DNA of 64,000 nt. It comes from Frisingicoccus caecimuris (GTDB lineage Bacteria; Bacillota; Clostridia; Lachnospirales; Lachnospiraceae). Numbering within the stretch: the stretch's first letter is position 1; every line of letters starts with the position of its first letter. This document shows positions 51,261 to 59,816 of the stretch, piece by piece. The stretch is from positions 1 to 64,000 of the forward strand of contig NZ_SLXA01000008.1 in the NCBI RefSeq assembly GCF_004340975.1. Reading direction: 5' to 3'. The position numbers and the translations under genes are program-made. The notes below the pieces were generated by a model, which had not been told where the DNA came from, ran no database searches, and saw only the letters and a list, made by a program, of their open reading frames with translations.

Positions 51261-52298
51261 TTAATATTTATTATGAACGACCTCTACCGCACAAAGAAAA
51301 TCTTTAATATCCAGCACTTTTCCGTCATCCAGGACGGCTTTCCCGGTAAATCGGCCAAATACCTGATGCTGGTCTGTCATAATAATCTTCATGTCGGTTT
51401 TGGCACTTCGGTCAAATATCGGAATAAAATCCCCTTCCAGACGCTCGTCGGAGGAAAGAATCTGCCAGCGCTCAGTATACAGTTCATTACCATCCATATC
51501 CTGAGGGATGCACAGCGTCACATCGGATAACTTATGGATCTTTCCGTCATAAAAAATCACATTTTCGCTGGCGGAGGTACGGTCGCTGAAACCATAACCG
51601 ACATTAATTCCGAACGGCACCCCGTCGATCCGGCCACTTCCGGTCCCCCAGTACCATATATTGTCATAAGTCCATACGCCCCGTCCCCAGTCCAGAACGC
51701 CCATGGCATCCTCCGGCTTAAACCGCCACTGTTCTTCGCCCAGACGGATACAACCGCTGGCCGGCAGACAATTGATTTTCTGATTATAATAAAAGGCCTT
51801 CGGCTTATCTGGCCACGGTGTTGCAATGCACATACTCTCCGCTGGTTTCTGCAGCAGCCATATTTCCGCATTCAAGTCCTGTCCATCCTTAAAGCTCTTA
51901 AAATGGCACTGAATCTTCCTGCGGTCAAAAACCATAGAGTATTTCAAATGTACCCGACGATTTTGGAAATTGGCATTCCCATAATCCGAATGGCTCCCGA
52001 GGCGGAGCCGTCCCATTGTAAGCGGGACCAGCACGGTTTCCGTATGATGCCAGGTATTGTCAAAATCCAGCACGGAAACACTGATCATCCCCAGATAACC
52101 TAAATCCGAAATGGTAAAAGCCGCTCCAAAATGGTCATTGGTGATCAGATAATAATCCCATTCCTTAATCCGATATTTTGGCGCCTTAATTTTTTTTCTG
52201 TCATACTGCCATACGAGGCTCCGCGCCCAGCCAGGCTCATTCACACACCCTTTTCCATCCAGCAATGGCTGTATCTGCGTCACTTCATGCTGTTTCAT
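51261..52298 (-). CDS. DUF2804 domain protein
   Basis: 345 residues with the DUF2804 plan: LYQYDRKKIKAPKYRIKEWDYY-like start, FGAAFTISDLGYLGMISVSVLD, then GVLDWGRGVWTYDNIWYWGTGSG and FGINVGYGFSD. The family is all-beta, carotenoid-synthase-like lipocalin in shape, and of unknown function. Start MKQHEVTQIQPLLDG follows GGGGTGG. It is separated by 22 bases from the pyrimidine phosphorylase gene on the same strand. Confidence 0.87.
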   Translation of the reverse strand: MKQHEVTQIQPLLDGKGCVNEPGWARSLVWQYDRKKIKAPKYRIKEWDYYLITNDHFGAAFTISDLGYLGMISVSVLDFDNTWHHTETVLVPLTMGRLRLGSHSDYGNANFQNRRVHLKYSMVFDRRKIQCHFKSFKDGQDLNAEIWLLQKPAESMCIATPWPDKPKAFYYNQKINCLPASGCIRLGEEQWRFKPEDAMGVLDWGRGVWTYDNIWYWGTGSGRIDGVPFGINVGYGFSDRTSASENVIFYDGKIHKLSDVTLCIPQDMDGNELYTERWQILSSDERLEGDFIPIFDRSAKTDMKIIMTDQHQVFGRFTGKAVLDDGKVLDIKDFLCAVEVVHNKY

Positions 52299-52320
52299 AA
52301 AACCACCCCTTTCATCGGTT

Positions 52321-53619
52321 TTACAACGTCTTATAAATCAATTGCTTTTCAGGAACCGGCTCAGCACTCATTTCAAAAGCAGTGTATAATCGTTCCAGCC
52401 ACTCTCCCTCTAGTGGGCCACGATGATGCACCCAGGCCAGAATATCGCCCGGTTTTACAAAATCTCCGGTTTTTTTGCCAAGAACAATGCCTGTTTCCGG
52501 GTGGATCACATCTTCCTTTGTTTCCCGTCCGGCTCCAATCTCCATGGCAAGCCGTCCAAGTTCCAGAGCTCTCGCCCTTCGGATATAGCCCCGTTCTTTC
52601 GAAAATACAGGTGTCACAAAATCTGCTTTTGGAAGCAGTTCCGGATGCTCGATCTGATCTGCATCTCCCCCCTGAGCTCTGACCATTTGCTTTAACTTCT
52701 TCAATGCACTGCCATCGGCAATAACAGCCTCCATTTTCCGGCGTCCCTCCGTTTTGTCTGCCGTCAGCCCGGCTTCCGCCAGAATATTAGCCCCGCTGCT
52801 CAAAACCAACTCTGTAAAATCTGCCGGTCCCTGTCCCCGGAGTGTATCCACTGCTTCCTTCACTTCCAGCGCATTTCCGATAGCCCTCCCCAAAGGTTCA
52901 TTCATATCCGTGATCATCGCCCGAACCTTCCGTCCGCAGGCTTCACCCAGATAAATCATCATTCTCGCCAGTTCTACTGCTTCTTTCGCCGTTTTCATAA
53001 AAGCTCCGTCGCCGTACTTCACGTCCAGCTCAATCACTTCCGCTCCCGCTGCCAGTTTTTTTGAGATAATGCTGGAAGCAATAAGTGGAATCGATGCCAC
53101 CGTTCCGGTCACATCCCGAAGAGCATACAGCTTTTTATCCGCCGGCACAAGGCTTTCCGTCTGTCCAATGACCGCAATTCCGATATCCTGTACCTGCCGA
53201 ATGAATGTCTCTTTGTCCAAATAACAATTAAACCCTCGAATAGATTCCAGCTTGTCCAGTGTTCCTCCGGTAGAGCCGAGCCCCCTGCCTGACATCTTTG
53301 CCACCTTTGCACCGCAGGCCGCCAGCATCGGTCCCAGGGCCAGCGTCGTCTTATCTCCCACGCCGCCTGTGGAATGCTTATCTACTTTGATACCCTCAAT
53401 CCGGCTCAGATCAATCGTCTCACCACTCTCCATCATTGCCATTGTCAAGGCCGATGTTTCGCGGGCCGTCATCCCATTCAAGCAAATTGCCATCAACAGA
53501 GCACTCACCTGATAATCCGGAATCTCACCGGCCACATAGCGTAGAATCCACCAACGGATCTCTTCCTCTGTAAGCTCTTCTTTCCATCGTTTTTTTTCAA
53601 TGATATCCACAAAACGCAT
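52321..53619 (-). CDS. pdp: Pyrimidine-nucleoside phosphorylase
   Basis: About 432 residues starting MRFVDIIEKKRWKEELT. The thymidine/pyrimidine phosphorylase signature KHSTGGVGDKTTLALGPM is at about 80-97, followed by MSGRGLGSTGGTLDKLESI. It splits uridine, thymidine and deoxyuridine with phosphate. The ATG at 53619 follows GGAGGTGA; the longer reading overlaps the upstream SGNH gene. Co-transcribed with the SGNH hydrolase gene in a nucleoside-salvage or separate context that is not clear. Confidence 0.93.
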   Translation of the reverse strand: MRFVDIIEKKRWKEELTEEEIRWWILRYVAGEIPDYQVSALLMAICLNGMTARETSALTMAMMESGETIDLSRIEGIKVDKHSTGGVGDKTTLALGPMLAACGAKVAKMSGRGLGSTGGTLDKLESIRGFNCYLDKETFIRQVQDIGIAVIGQTESLVPADKKLYALRDVTGTVASIPLIASSIISKKLAAGAEVIELDVKYGDGAFMKTAKEAVELARMMIYLGEACGRKVRAMITDMNEPLGRAIGNALEVKEAVDTLRGQGPADFTELVLSSGANILAEAGLTADKTEGRRKMEAVIADGSALKKLKQMVRAQGGDADQIEHPELLPKADFVTPVFSKERGYIRRARALELGRLAMEIGAGRETKEDVIHPETGIVLGKKTGDFVKPGDILAWVHHRGPLEGEWLERLYTAFEMSAEPVPEKQLIYKTL

Positions 53620-53633
53620 CCGTATCACCTCCA

Positions 53634-54236
53634 TTATCCACAAACGCCCTTTATTTTCCGATAAGTATCACAGAAAATCTCTGCCATTACCGCATAACCT
53701 TCTCTTGTTGGATGAACGCCATCCTGAAAAGCCCGGCTTATTCCCTTTCCTGCAAGATATTCAGGGAATTTTTTCTGAAAATCCACATACGGGATCTTCC
53801 TACATTCGCAGTAATTCAAAAGCCACTCTCTGTAACCAGAAAACAGAGCCATTGTCTCATCAATACCTAAAAAACTATACCAGCAGTCTTTCAACATTGC
53901 GCCGTCCACCTGAAGCGGAATGCCGACCATTGGTTCAATCCCCGCTGTCAGGGCCTTTCCAATAATCATATCCATACTTTCTCTTGTATGGGCCTGTGGA
54001 ATCCCCATAAGAATATCGTTGGCTCCCGCCATGACAAATACATCTTTTGGATGGTTCCAAACGACATCTTTCATAAAGCGAACGTTCATACCATCTGCCG
54101 TATCCCCATTCTCCCCTTTATTTAATATATTAATCCCCAATGTCTTCGATGCCAGATAAGGCCAGGCATACCGGGGACTTACGCCATATCCATAAACAAT
54201 GCTATCCCCCAGGCACACTAAATCGACTCTTTCCAT
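53634..54236 (-). CDS. SGNH/GDSL family hydrolase
   Basis: 200 residues. SGNH blocks: GDSIVYG (Ser nucleophile, about 10-16), NKGENGDTADGM (Gly/block II), GANDILMG (Asn block III) and the Asp/His block DGVHPTREGY (about 172-181). No signal peptide, so cytosolic. Substrate unknown; family members are esterases or lipases. Its stop is 15 bases before the phosphorylase ATG, so co-transcribed. Confidence 0.88.
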   Translation of the reverse strand: MERVDLVCLGDSIVYGYGVSPRYAWPYLASKTLGINILNKGENGDTADGMNVRFMKDVVWNHPKDVFVMAGANDILMGIPQAHTRESMDMIIGKALTAGIEPMVGIPLQVDGAMLKDCWYSFLGIDETMALFSGYREWLLNYCECRKIPYVDFQKKFPEYLAGKGISRAFQDGVHPTREGYAVMAEIFCDTYRKIKGVCG

Positions 54237-54280
54237 GTAAATCCCCCGCTTGTCCTTTTATTTAATCTCAGTATAGCATC

Positions 54281-54318
54281 AAAAAAGGACATTGTGAATG
54301 TCAAAGTCCACAATGTCC
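54281..54318 (-). terminator. Intrinsic terminator after the L,D-transpeptidase gene
   Basis: On the minus strand GGGACATTGTG/CACAATGTCC (stem 54287-54296/54309-54318) followed by TTTTTTG. Confidence 0.9.
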
Positions 54319-54324
54319 CTTTTA

Positions 54325-55704
54325 CTAATAATACATGATAACCGGCGTACCTATTTCAACATTCCAGAACATTGACTCGACCGCATCATACGGTGTATTA
54401 ATGCAGCCGTGAGAACCGGAAGTCAGGTATTCCGTGCCGCCATAAGTGGAACGCCACAGTGAATCATGAATTCCCACACCACCAACAATCTTCATCCAAA
54501 AATTTACCGGCTGTCTGTAATCATCACCGACGAGAACAATATTCTGAAGACGATTATGAATATAATAGACTCCGGAAGGCGTGCCATGTCCAGTACTCAT
54601 CGTGCCGGATGTAATCGGTGTCGAAATAAAAAGCGCACCATCTTTATAGTACCACATATACTGGCCGGACAAATCAATCTCTATATAGGTAGATCCAATA
54701 TCATCGGGTGAATTCGGATCCAGATAATCATATGGTGTCATATAATAAATTGGTTCCCGGCTTGTAACCCGCTTGTTCTTGATATCGTCCATCAGCAACT
54801 CAATCTCGCTGTCAACATCTGTTCCCCAGCCGTAGCTTCCAGGATTCAACGTAATCCAATATCCCCGGGAAGAGTAAAAATCCCGGTAAGAATTAATGGT
54901 GTCGTATTTATTTGAAATCTCACACAGATAATCGTACGCGGCACTTTCTGAAACATAGAAATCTCCGTTTTCACCCCGGCGAATCCATTTTCTGATCTGC
55001 TCCTTACCAATCTTTTCTTCATTTCCATGGAAATCATAGGTTATTTCTGCCTGGCACAATTCATCGACCTTTTTCAGCTCATCCTGAATCTCCGGAGACT
55101 CGGTCGTAATCTTTGGCAATTCATAGCATCCGGCCTCTTCCAATGAAATCTCCGACTTTCCACTGCCCATAGCCTTGGCGATTTCTTCTTTTACAGTCTC
55201 TTTTTTCAGCGTATTGCCCTTATTCTCTTTCACCAGATTTACGCCATTATCATCAACATTTAAAGACGCATTGACCGGGGCTGTCATTTCCTGAGTCATA
55301 CACTGAAGCTCGTCAATCTTTTTATTTAATTTTTCTTCATTCCATTCATAGACAGCTTTAATTTCATAATCCGTCTGTGAAAAGAATTTTACCGGCCAGA
55401 GCCAGCCCATCTCTTTTATCTTTAACTCATCAACTTCATCAAAATTGTAATCGAAATCGAAGTCTTTTCCGGAAAGGACTTCCGTTGTGCCTTCAATCGT
55501 CAGCACTTTCATTTCATAAGCCATCATCGACTGCTCCAATGTTTCTTTGACCGATTCCGGAGACTCATTGGACACATCTGTTCCATTGATGGAAGTATTT
55601 GGATAGAATACCTGAATAAAATAAATAGATACGCCAACATAACATGCCGCCAAAACACCAGCGGCACATCCTGAAACAATTAACACTTTTTTCTTATTGC
55701 TCAT
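54325..55704 (-). CDS. L,D-transpeptidase (YkuD family) with VanW/G5-type N-terminal domain
   Basis: 459 residues. An N-terminal membrane segment (about 7-29) anchors it outside. Two PG-binding-4-type repeats (about 40-240; STSINGTDVSNESPESVKETL-like start) precede the YkuD catalytic domain (about 325-459), with HDSLW and the active-site SGSHGCINTP (Cys about 437). L,D-transpeptidases make 3-3 cross-links in peptidoglycan or attach lipoproteins. A single gene. Confidence 0.92.
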   Translation of the reverse strand: MSNKKKVLIVSGCAAGVLAACYVGVSIYFIQVFYPNTSINGTDVSNESPESVKETLEQSMMAYEMKVLTIEGTTEVLSGKDFDFDYNFDEVDELKIKEMGWLWPVKFFSQTDYEIKAVYEWNEEKLNKKIDELQCMTQEMTAPVNASLNVDDNGVNLVKENKGNTLKKETVKEEIAKAMGSGKSEISLEEAGCYELPKITTESPEIQDELKKVDELCQAEITYDFHGNEEKIGKEQIRKWIRRGENGDFYVSESAAYDYLCEISNKYDTINSYRDFYSSRGYWITLNPGSYGWGTDVDSEIELLMDDIKNKRVTSREPIYYMTPYDYLDPNSPDDIGSTYIEIDLSGQYMWYYKDGALFISTPITSGTMSTGHGTPSGVYYIHNRLQNIVLVGDDYRQPVNFWMKIVGGVGIHDSLWRSTYGGTEYLTSGSHGCINTPYDAVESMFWNVEIGTPVIMYY

Positions 55705-55854
55705 TTTCTCTGTCTTTCTATATTAAGTCCAAAACATGTCAGATTTAATATTCCCTTTTCTGAATAGAATTAAAACTATGTTGCATACTATTTCGTGTAA
55801 ACCCTTCCAAGGATTTATAAATCAATTATCAAACATTTGAAAGGAGTCTATAAC

Positions 55855-56016
55855 ATGAGTAAAAATGCTTGTATCCAGTGTTCTATCAAAGAATGCAAAC
55901 ACCACTGCGGAACAGAAGATTATTGTACTTTAAACCAGATTAAAGTCGGTACTCACGAAAATCATCCGACAAAAATCGAATGTACTGACTGCGAATCCTT
56001 CGTATTCAGAGCATAA
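55855..56016 (+). CDS. DUF1540 domain cysteine-rich small protein
   Basis: 53 residues, beginning MSKNACIQCSIKECKHHC. The DUF1540 pattern is present: C-x2-C-x4-C-x3-C (CIQCSIKECKHHC), then C and the closing CTDCESFVF. About seven cysteines suggest metal (Zn or Fe) binding. The family is common in spore-forming Firmicutes and the function is not known. Start follows GAAAGGAG. It is followed by a strong terminator. Too short for default gene callers to keep. Confidence 0.9.
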   Translation: MSKNACIQCSIKECKHHCGTEDYCTLNQIKVGTHENHPTKIECTDCESFVFRA

Positions 56017-56034
56017 TCTCCCGCAAAGAGAAGG

Positions 56035-56070
56035 AAGTGGACAGCTATAAACTGTCCACTTTTCTCTTTT
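56035..56070 (+). terminator. Intrinsic terminator after the DUF1540 gene
   Basis: Stem AAGTGGACAG/CTGTCCACTT (56035-56044 and 56052-56061) followed by TTCTCTTTTT. The last T-run overlaps the convergent epimerase stop. Confidence 0.92.
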
Positions 56071-56984
56071 TAAGAAAATTCCATAAAATAGGCAGCTTCA
56101 AATATTTCATTCGGCTGGAGACATTGTATCCAGTCCTTTTCAATCAGATCACCAGAGAAACCTTCTCTGTCACATCGCCCATACCAGGGTTCGATGCATA
56201 CAAAAGGCGCCTGCTTTCCAGGCGGTGACCAGACGCCAAACAACGGCGCCGCAAAAGTCACGGTAACATATGGCCGTTTATCCGGGCGTATCAGATAAAC
56301 CCGAGTCGTCTGATTTTCAAAGATCAGCGTATCCTTTGTGAACGTTTCTCTGTCAAATCTGTAGAGTCCCTGCTCCAGCGGGAGCTCATATTCCTGTGGC
56401 TCATAAAGCCCTCTCCGGCTGATTGAATGATATTTGGGATTTCCACGCCCCTCCATATCAAAACCTATATAATAATCTGTCTGTGCCTGGTTCTTTTCCA
56501 ACGGACAGCGAAACGCCGGATGTCCACCAATTGAAAATAACATCGGCTCAGAATCCCGGTTTGTCACCACCCATTTCACCTCAAGAACACGTCCCCTGAG
56601 GCGGTAACGTACTGCCAGATGGAAATCAAAAGGATAACTCTTTTTTGTCACATCATTGGAGTCCAGAACAAACCATATCTGGTCGTCCGTCTCAGCACTC
56701 TTGCTGAAAATCATATCCCGGGCGAATCCATGACGCGGCATACGGTATTCACGACCATTATGCCGGTATGTCTGTCCATTCAGTTCTCCGACTACCGGAA
56801 ACAGTAAGGGCGAACGTCGATTCCAATAATCCGGATCTCCATTCCACATATATTCTGTCTTATTTTTTGCGTCCTTAACGGACATAAGTTCAGCGCCCTG
56901 ATTATTTATGTAAACAACCAACTCATCATTTCTCAGAAAATAGAAACGGGACACCTGTTTTCGTTTAAAAAGTCCCATATTCAC
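56070..56984 (-). CDS. Aldose 1-epimerase family protein
   Basis: 304 residues, beta-rich. It has the galactose mutarotase-like features GGHPAFRCPL (catalytic His region, about 155-164) and FVCIEPWYGRCD (catalytic Glu, about 268-279), and an early SPLLFPVVGELNG. It resembles the LacX-like branch of the family. The substrate is unknown; a sugar of the nearby surface-polysaccharide pathway is possible. Start at MNMGLFK has several in-frame options (MGLFK at 56978). Confidence 0.85.
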   Translation of the reverse strand: MNMGLFKRKQVSRFYFLRNDELVVYINNQGAELMSVKDAKNKTEYMWNGDPDYWNRRSPLLFPVVGELNGQTYRHNGREYRMPRHGFARDMIFSKSAETDDQIWFVLDSNDVTKKSYPFDFHLAVRYRLRGRVLEVKWVVTNRDSEPMLFSIGGHPAFRCPLEKNQAQTDYYIGFDMEGRGNPKYHSISRRGLYEPQEYELPLEQGLYRFDRETFTKDTLIFENQTTRVYLIRPDKRPYVTVTFAAPLFGVWSPPGKQAPFVCIEPWYGRCDREGFSGDLIEKDWIQCLQPNEIFEAAYFMEFS

Positions 56985-57130
56985 TGCACCCCCGACACAT
57001 AGCTATGTCAACCTGATACTAATTTTATCACAATCGCTCCAATATAACAATGCGGTTTTGCCCAATTTCTGTGTAAAATTCACTCCACATCTTATAACCT
57101 ATAGTTATTATTTCAATAAATAATATGTAT

Positions 57131-57159
57131 TTTACAATCTTTATCTACATGACTATAAT
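57131..57159 (+). promoter_or_regulatory. Promoter of the orphan structured RNA
   Basis: TTTACA (57131-57136), a 17-base spacer and TATAAT (57154-57159); predicted start near 57166. No ORF follows immediately. Confidence 0.75.
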
Positions 57160-57165
57160 GTAATC

Positions 57166-57336
57166 AAGGTTATATTATTAGCGGGAAATCACCACCGGCA
57201 GATGGTACTTTCAGGTGTATCATCTGTCCGGGATACCGGCTTCCTGAGTTGCCATTTTGGAGATATATACCTAAGCCCTCAATACAAAAAGAAGCATCAC
57301 TCAGTCTCGTCCTTGCAAAGTGATACTTCTTTTTTT
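57166..57336 (+). ncRNA. Unassigned structured RNA or riboswitch-like leader
   Basis: After the promoter the RNA folds as nested helices: P1 GGTTATAT (57168-57175) with ATATATACC (57263-57271, one bulge), P2 CGGGAA with TTCCTG, and P3 CCGGCAGATG with CATCTGTCCGG (ten pairs, one bulge), plus a small CCATTTTGG hairpin. It ends in a terminator stem AAGAAGCATCACT (57289-57301)/AGTGATACTTCTT (57318-57331) with TTTTTTC. Total about 170 bases. I could not match it to a known family. It may be a free ncRNA or a transcription-attenuating riboswitch for the decayed ORF downstream. Confidence 0.6.
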
Positions 57337-57337
57337 C
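57289..57337 (+). terminator. Intrinsic terminator of the structured RNA
   Basis: Stem AAGAAGCATCACT/AGTGATACTTCTT with one mismatch and a 16-base loop, followed by TTTTTTCTG. Confidence 0.85.
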
Positions 57338-57345
57338 TGTATACG

Positions 57346-57606
57346 AATTAAAACTGCCTTTTTCAACGAACTGGTTAAAAATTCATCTCTCCCCAGTTTC
57401 GTGACTGACGCATCATTAGAGCATACCACATCAAACATTCCATTTGACAGAATCCCAATTCCTATTACGGATGCAGAAGCAAACGTATCTTTTTTACATC
57501 ACCATAAAAGATACAGCAAAATACAAATCATTGCTTTCAAAACTAAATTAACAGAAATATGGTCAGAGCACAGTCCCCTCCTGTTCCATTCATATTTCAT
57601 TTCAAT
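57346..57606 (+). pseudogene. Possible decayed LytTR-like DNA-binding domain
   Basis: An open frame lacking a ribosome site and beginning in the terminator. The stretch VSFLHHHKRYSKIQI, followed by KLTEIWSEHSPLLFHSYFIS, has the look of a LytTR domain with a small internal deletion. This is a weak resemblance and the frame could be random. If real, it is a remnant of a gene once controlled by the upstream RNA. Confidence 0.25.
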
Positions 57607-57611
57607 ACAAA

Positions 57612-57642
57612 ACCTTCCGGATTGGAACACCGGAAGGTTTTC
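57612..57642 (-). terminator. Intrinsic terminator after the LysR gene
   Basis: Stem CCTTCCGG/CCGGAAGG with T-runs on both strands (TTTTGT on minus, TTTTCTTTT on plus). Confidence 0.85.
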
Positions 57643-57659
57643 TTTTAGTACATCTCTTT

Positions 57660-58640
57660 TTAATTTTTTTTAATCCTGGATTCTTCAGAATCCCAATTTC
57701 CACTCCATTCGACACTCGTATCCGCATAGTAGATATAATGAAATTCCTTATGTTCTTTCAAATATTCCTTTGTAAATTCTATAAATTGATTCATCGCATG
57801 CGTTCTCGGGCGATTTTTCAAACAAAAGAATCCGACATCCCAATTGAATCCCTCTTTAATCTTTACCGCCTTAATATCCGGCAGAGGACTTTTTTCTACC
57901 AACGGTCTCGGCAGTATGGAAACTCCAAGATTGGCATCGACCATCATCAACGGGAAATCCCACTGGCTGCTCTTCGCCGTCACATTCGGTGTGAATCCCG
58001 CCTGCATGCATAATTGCATAATATCATCATAGAGCAAATACTGTTCGTTCATAAGAACGAAATTTTCGTCTTTCATATCCCGGATACTGATTGCATCCAC
58101 AGCTGCATAGGCCTTACTCCTGTGGACCACTGCCACGCCTTCATCGTGAGTCAGTGGTATCACCTGTACGTCTCTGGGAATCGGAACGTTTTCCGAAAGC
58201 ATGCCCATTCCCAAATCCAAGCGCTCTTCTCTCAGGGCCGCATTGATATCTTTCGTGCCCTCTCCGGATACAGAAATATTGATTCCCGGATACTTCTTCT
58301 GGAACTCACAGATCAGCTCAAAATAGCATAAATAGCCAAGAATATTTGGAATGCCTATCTTAATCTCCCCTTGATTCGATAACCGGACGTCGTCGATCAT
58401 CTTGTAAATGTCCTGAAACTGCTCAATCAAACATACAGATTTCTGTAACAGCGCCTGTCCCGTATCCGTCAATTCAAAACTTTTATTGGTTCTCTCAATC
58501 AATACTGTCTTCAATTCTGTCTCTAAAAGACGGATACTCTTACTCAATGCCGGTTGAGACAAATGTAAATGTTCCGATGCTTTTCGGAAATTTCTTGTCT
58601 TAGCCAATTCCACAAAATATTCCAATTGTCGAATATCCAC
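57660..58640 (-). CDS. LysR family transcriptional regulator
   Basis: 326 residues. The N-terminal winged helix (MDIRQLEYFVELAKTRNF, then ASEHLHLSQPALSKSIRLLE) is followed by the periplasmic-binding-like effector domain (GEIKIGIPNILGYLCYFELI). A CidR/CbsR-type C terminus fits the family. No adjacent divergent gene is present, so the target is unclear; the glf cluster starts upstream on the same strand, after a 53-base gap. Regulation of it is possible but unsupported. Confidence 0.9.
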   Translation of the reverse strand: MDIRQLEYFVELAKTRNFRKASEHLHLSQPALSKSIRLLETELKTVLIERTNKSFELTDTGQALLQKSVCLIEQFQDIYKMIDDVRLSNQGEIKIGIPNILGYLCYFELICEFQKKYPGINISVSGEGTKDINAALREERLDLGMGMLSENVPIPRDVQVIPLTHDEGVAVVHRSKAYAAVDAISIRDMKDENFVLMNEQYLLYDDIMQLCMQAGFTPNVTAKSSQWDFPLMMVDANLGVSILPRPLVEKSPLPDIKAVKIKEGFNWDVGFFCLKNRPRTHAMNQFIEFTKEYLKEHKEFHYIYYADTSVEWSGNWDSEESRIKKN

Positions 58641-58693
58641 GGCTTCACCCCTTTATTAAAATATAACCCTTCGTCCGCCCCCTCTATACAGAC

Positions 58694-59791
58694 TTACAAT
58701 TCCTTTGAAACCAGTTCGAGCGCCGCCTCAATAACCTTATCCATATCATAATACTGATAATTTCCAAGACGGCCGCCGAATATCACCCTATCCTCCTTTG
58801 CTGCTAATTTTTTATATTTCTCGAACAATGCATTGTTTGCGTCATTATTTACCGGATAGTACGGCTCCATACCTACTTTCCACTCAGAAGAATACTCTCT
58901 GGAGATCACGGTTTTTTCCTGCTGACCAAACTCAAAATGCTTGTGTTCGATAATCCGCGTATATGGCACTTCTCTCGCTGTATAATTTACAACGGCATTT
59001 CCCTGATAATTATCACAGTCAAGTACCTCTGTCTCAAAGCGCACAGAGCGATACTCCAGCGCTCCCAGCTTATAACCATAAAATTCATCGATCATACCGG
59101 TAAACAACGTCTTTTGTGCAATATCCGGATTTTCTTTTATAAATTGAAAATAATCCGTATTTGTTTTTACATCTACGCCATCCAACATTTTCTCAATGAT
59201 TTTTGTATAGCCGCCCATAGGAATTCCCTGGAAACGGTCATTGAAATAATTATTATCGTATGTGAAGCGCAGCGGCAGACGCTTGATGATAAACGCCGGC
59301 AGTTCCGTACAATCACGCCCCCACTGCTTTTCCGTATAACCTTTGACCAGCTTTTCGTAAACATCACGGCCAGCAAGAGACAATGCCTGCTCTTCCAGAT
59401 TCTTCGGTTCTTCAATGTGAAGTTCTTCAATCTGCTTTGCAATAATGTCTTTGGCTTCCTGCGGTGTACGGATATTCCACATCTTACTGAAGGTATTCAT
59501 ATTAAACGGCAGATTGTATAATTCATCTTTATATACTGCCACCGGCGAGTTAATATAGTTATTAAACTCTGCAAACTGATTCACATATTCCCAGGTAGCC
59601 TTATTGGATGTGTGGAAAATATGCGCGCCGTATTTATGCACATTAATTCCTTCGATTTCTTCACAATAAACATTACCGCCAATATGCGGCCTTTTATCGA
59701 TCACCAGGCATGTCTTTCCCCGCTTCTTTGCTTCATACGCGAAGACCGATCCGAACAGCCCCGCCCCTACAACTAAATAATCGTATTTCAT
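58694..59791 (-). CDS. glf: UDP-galactopyranose mutase
   Basis: 365 residues. FAD-binding N terminus YLVVGAGLFGSVFAYEA, the family HIGGNVYCEEIEGINVHKYGAHIFHTSN-type region near residues 37-64, and the active-site RLPLRFTYDNNYF, then FQGIPMGGYTKII. It interconverts UDP-galactopyranose and UDP-galactofuranose, a precursor for surface glycans. First enzyme gene (from this side) of the polysaccharide cluster with two glycosyltransferases and a Wzm/Wzt-type exporter upstream. Confidence 0.97.
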   Translation of the reverse strand: MKYDYLVVGAGLFGSVFAYEAKKRGKTCLVIDKRPHIGGNVYCEEIEGINVHKYGAHIFHTSNKATWEYVNQFAEFNNYINSPVAVYKDELYNLPFNMNTFSKMWNIRTPQEAKDIIAKQIEELHIEEPKNLEEQALSLAGRDVYEKLVKGYTEKQWGRDCTELPAFIIKRLPLRFTYDNNYFNDRFQGIPMGGYTKIIEKMLDGVDVKTNTDYFQFIKENPDIAQKTLFTGMIDEFYGYKLGALEYRSVRFETEVLDCDNYQGNAVVNYTAREVPYTRIIEHKHFEFGQQEKTVISREYSSEWKVGMEPYYPVNNDANNALFEKYKKLAAKEDRVIFGGRLGNYQYYDMDKVIEAALELVSKEL

Positions 59792-59816
59792 ACCGATTCC
59801 TCCATTTTAATGATCA

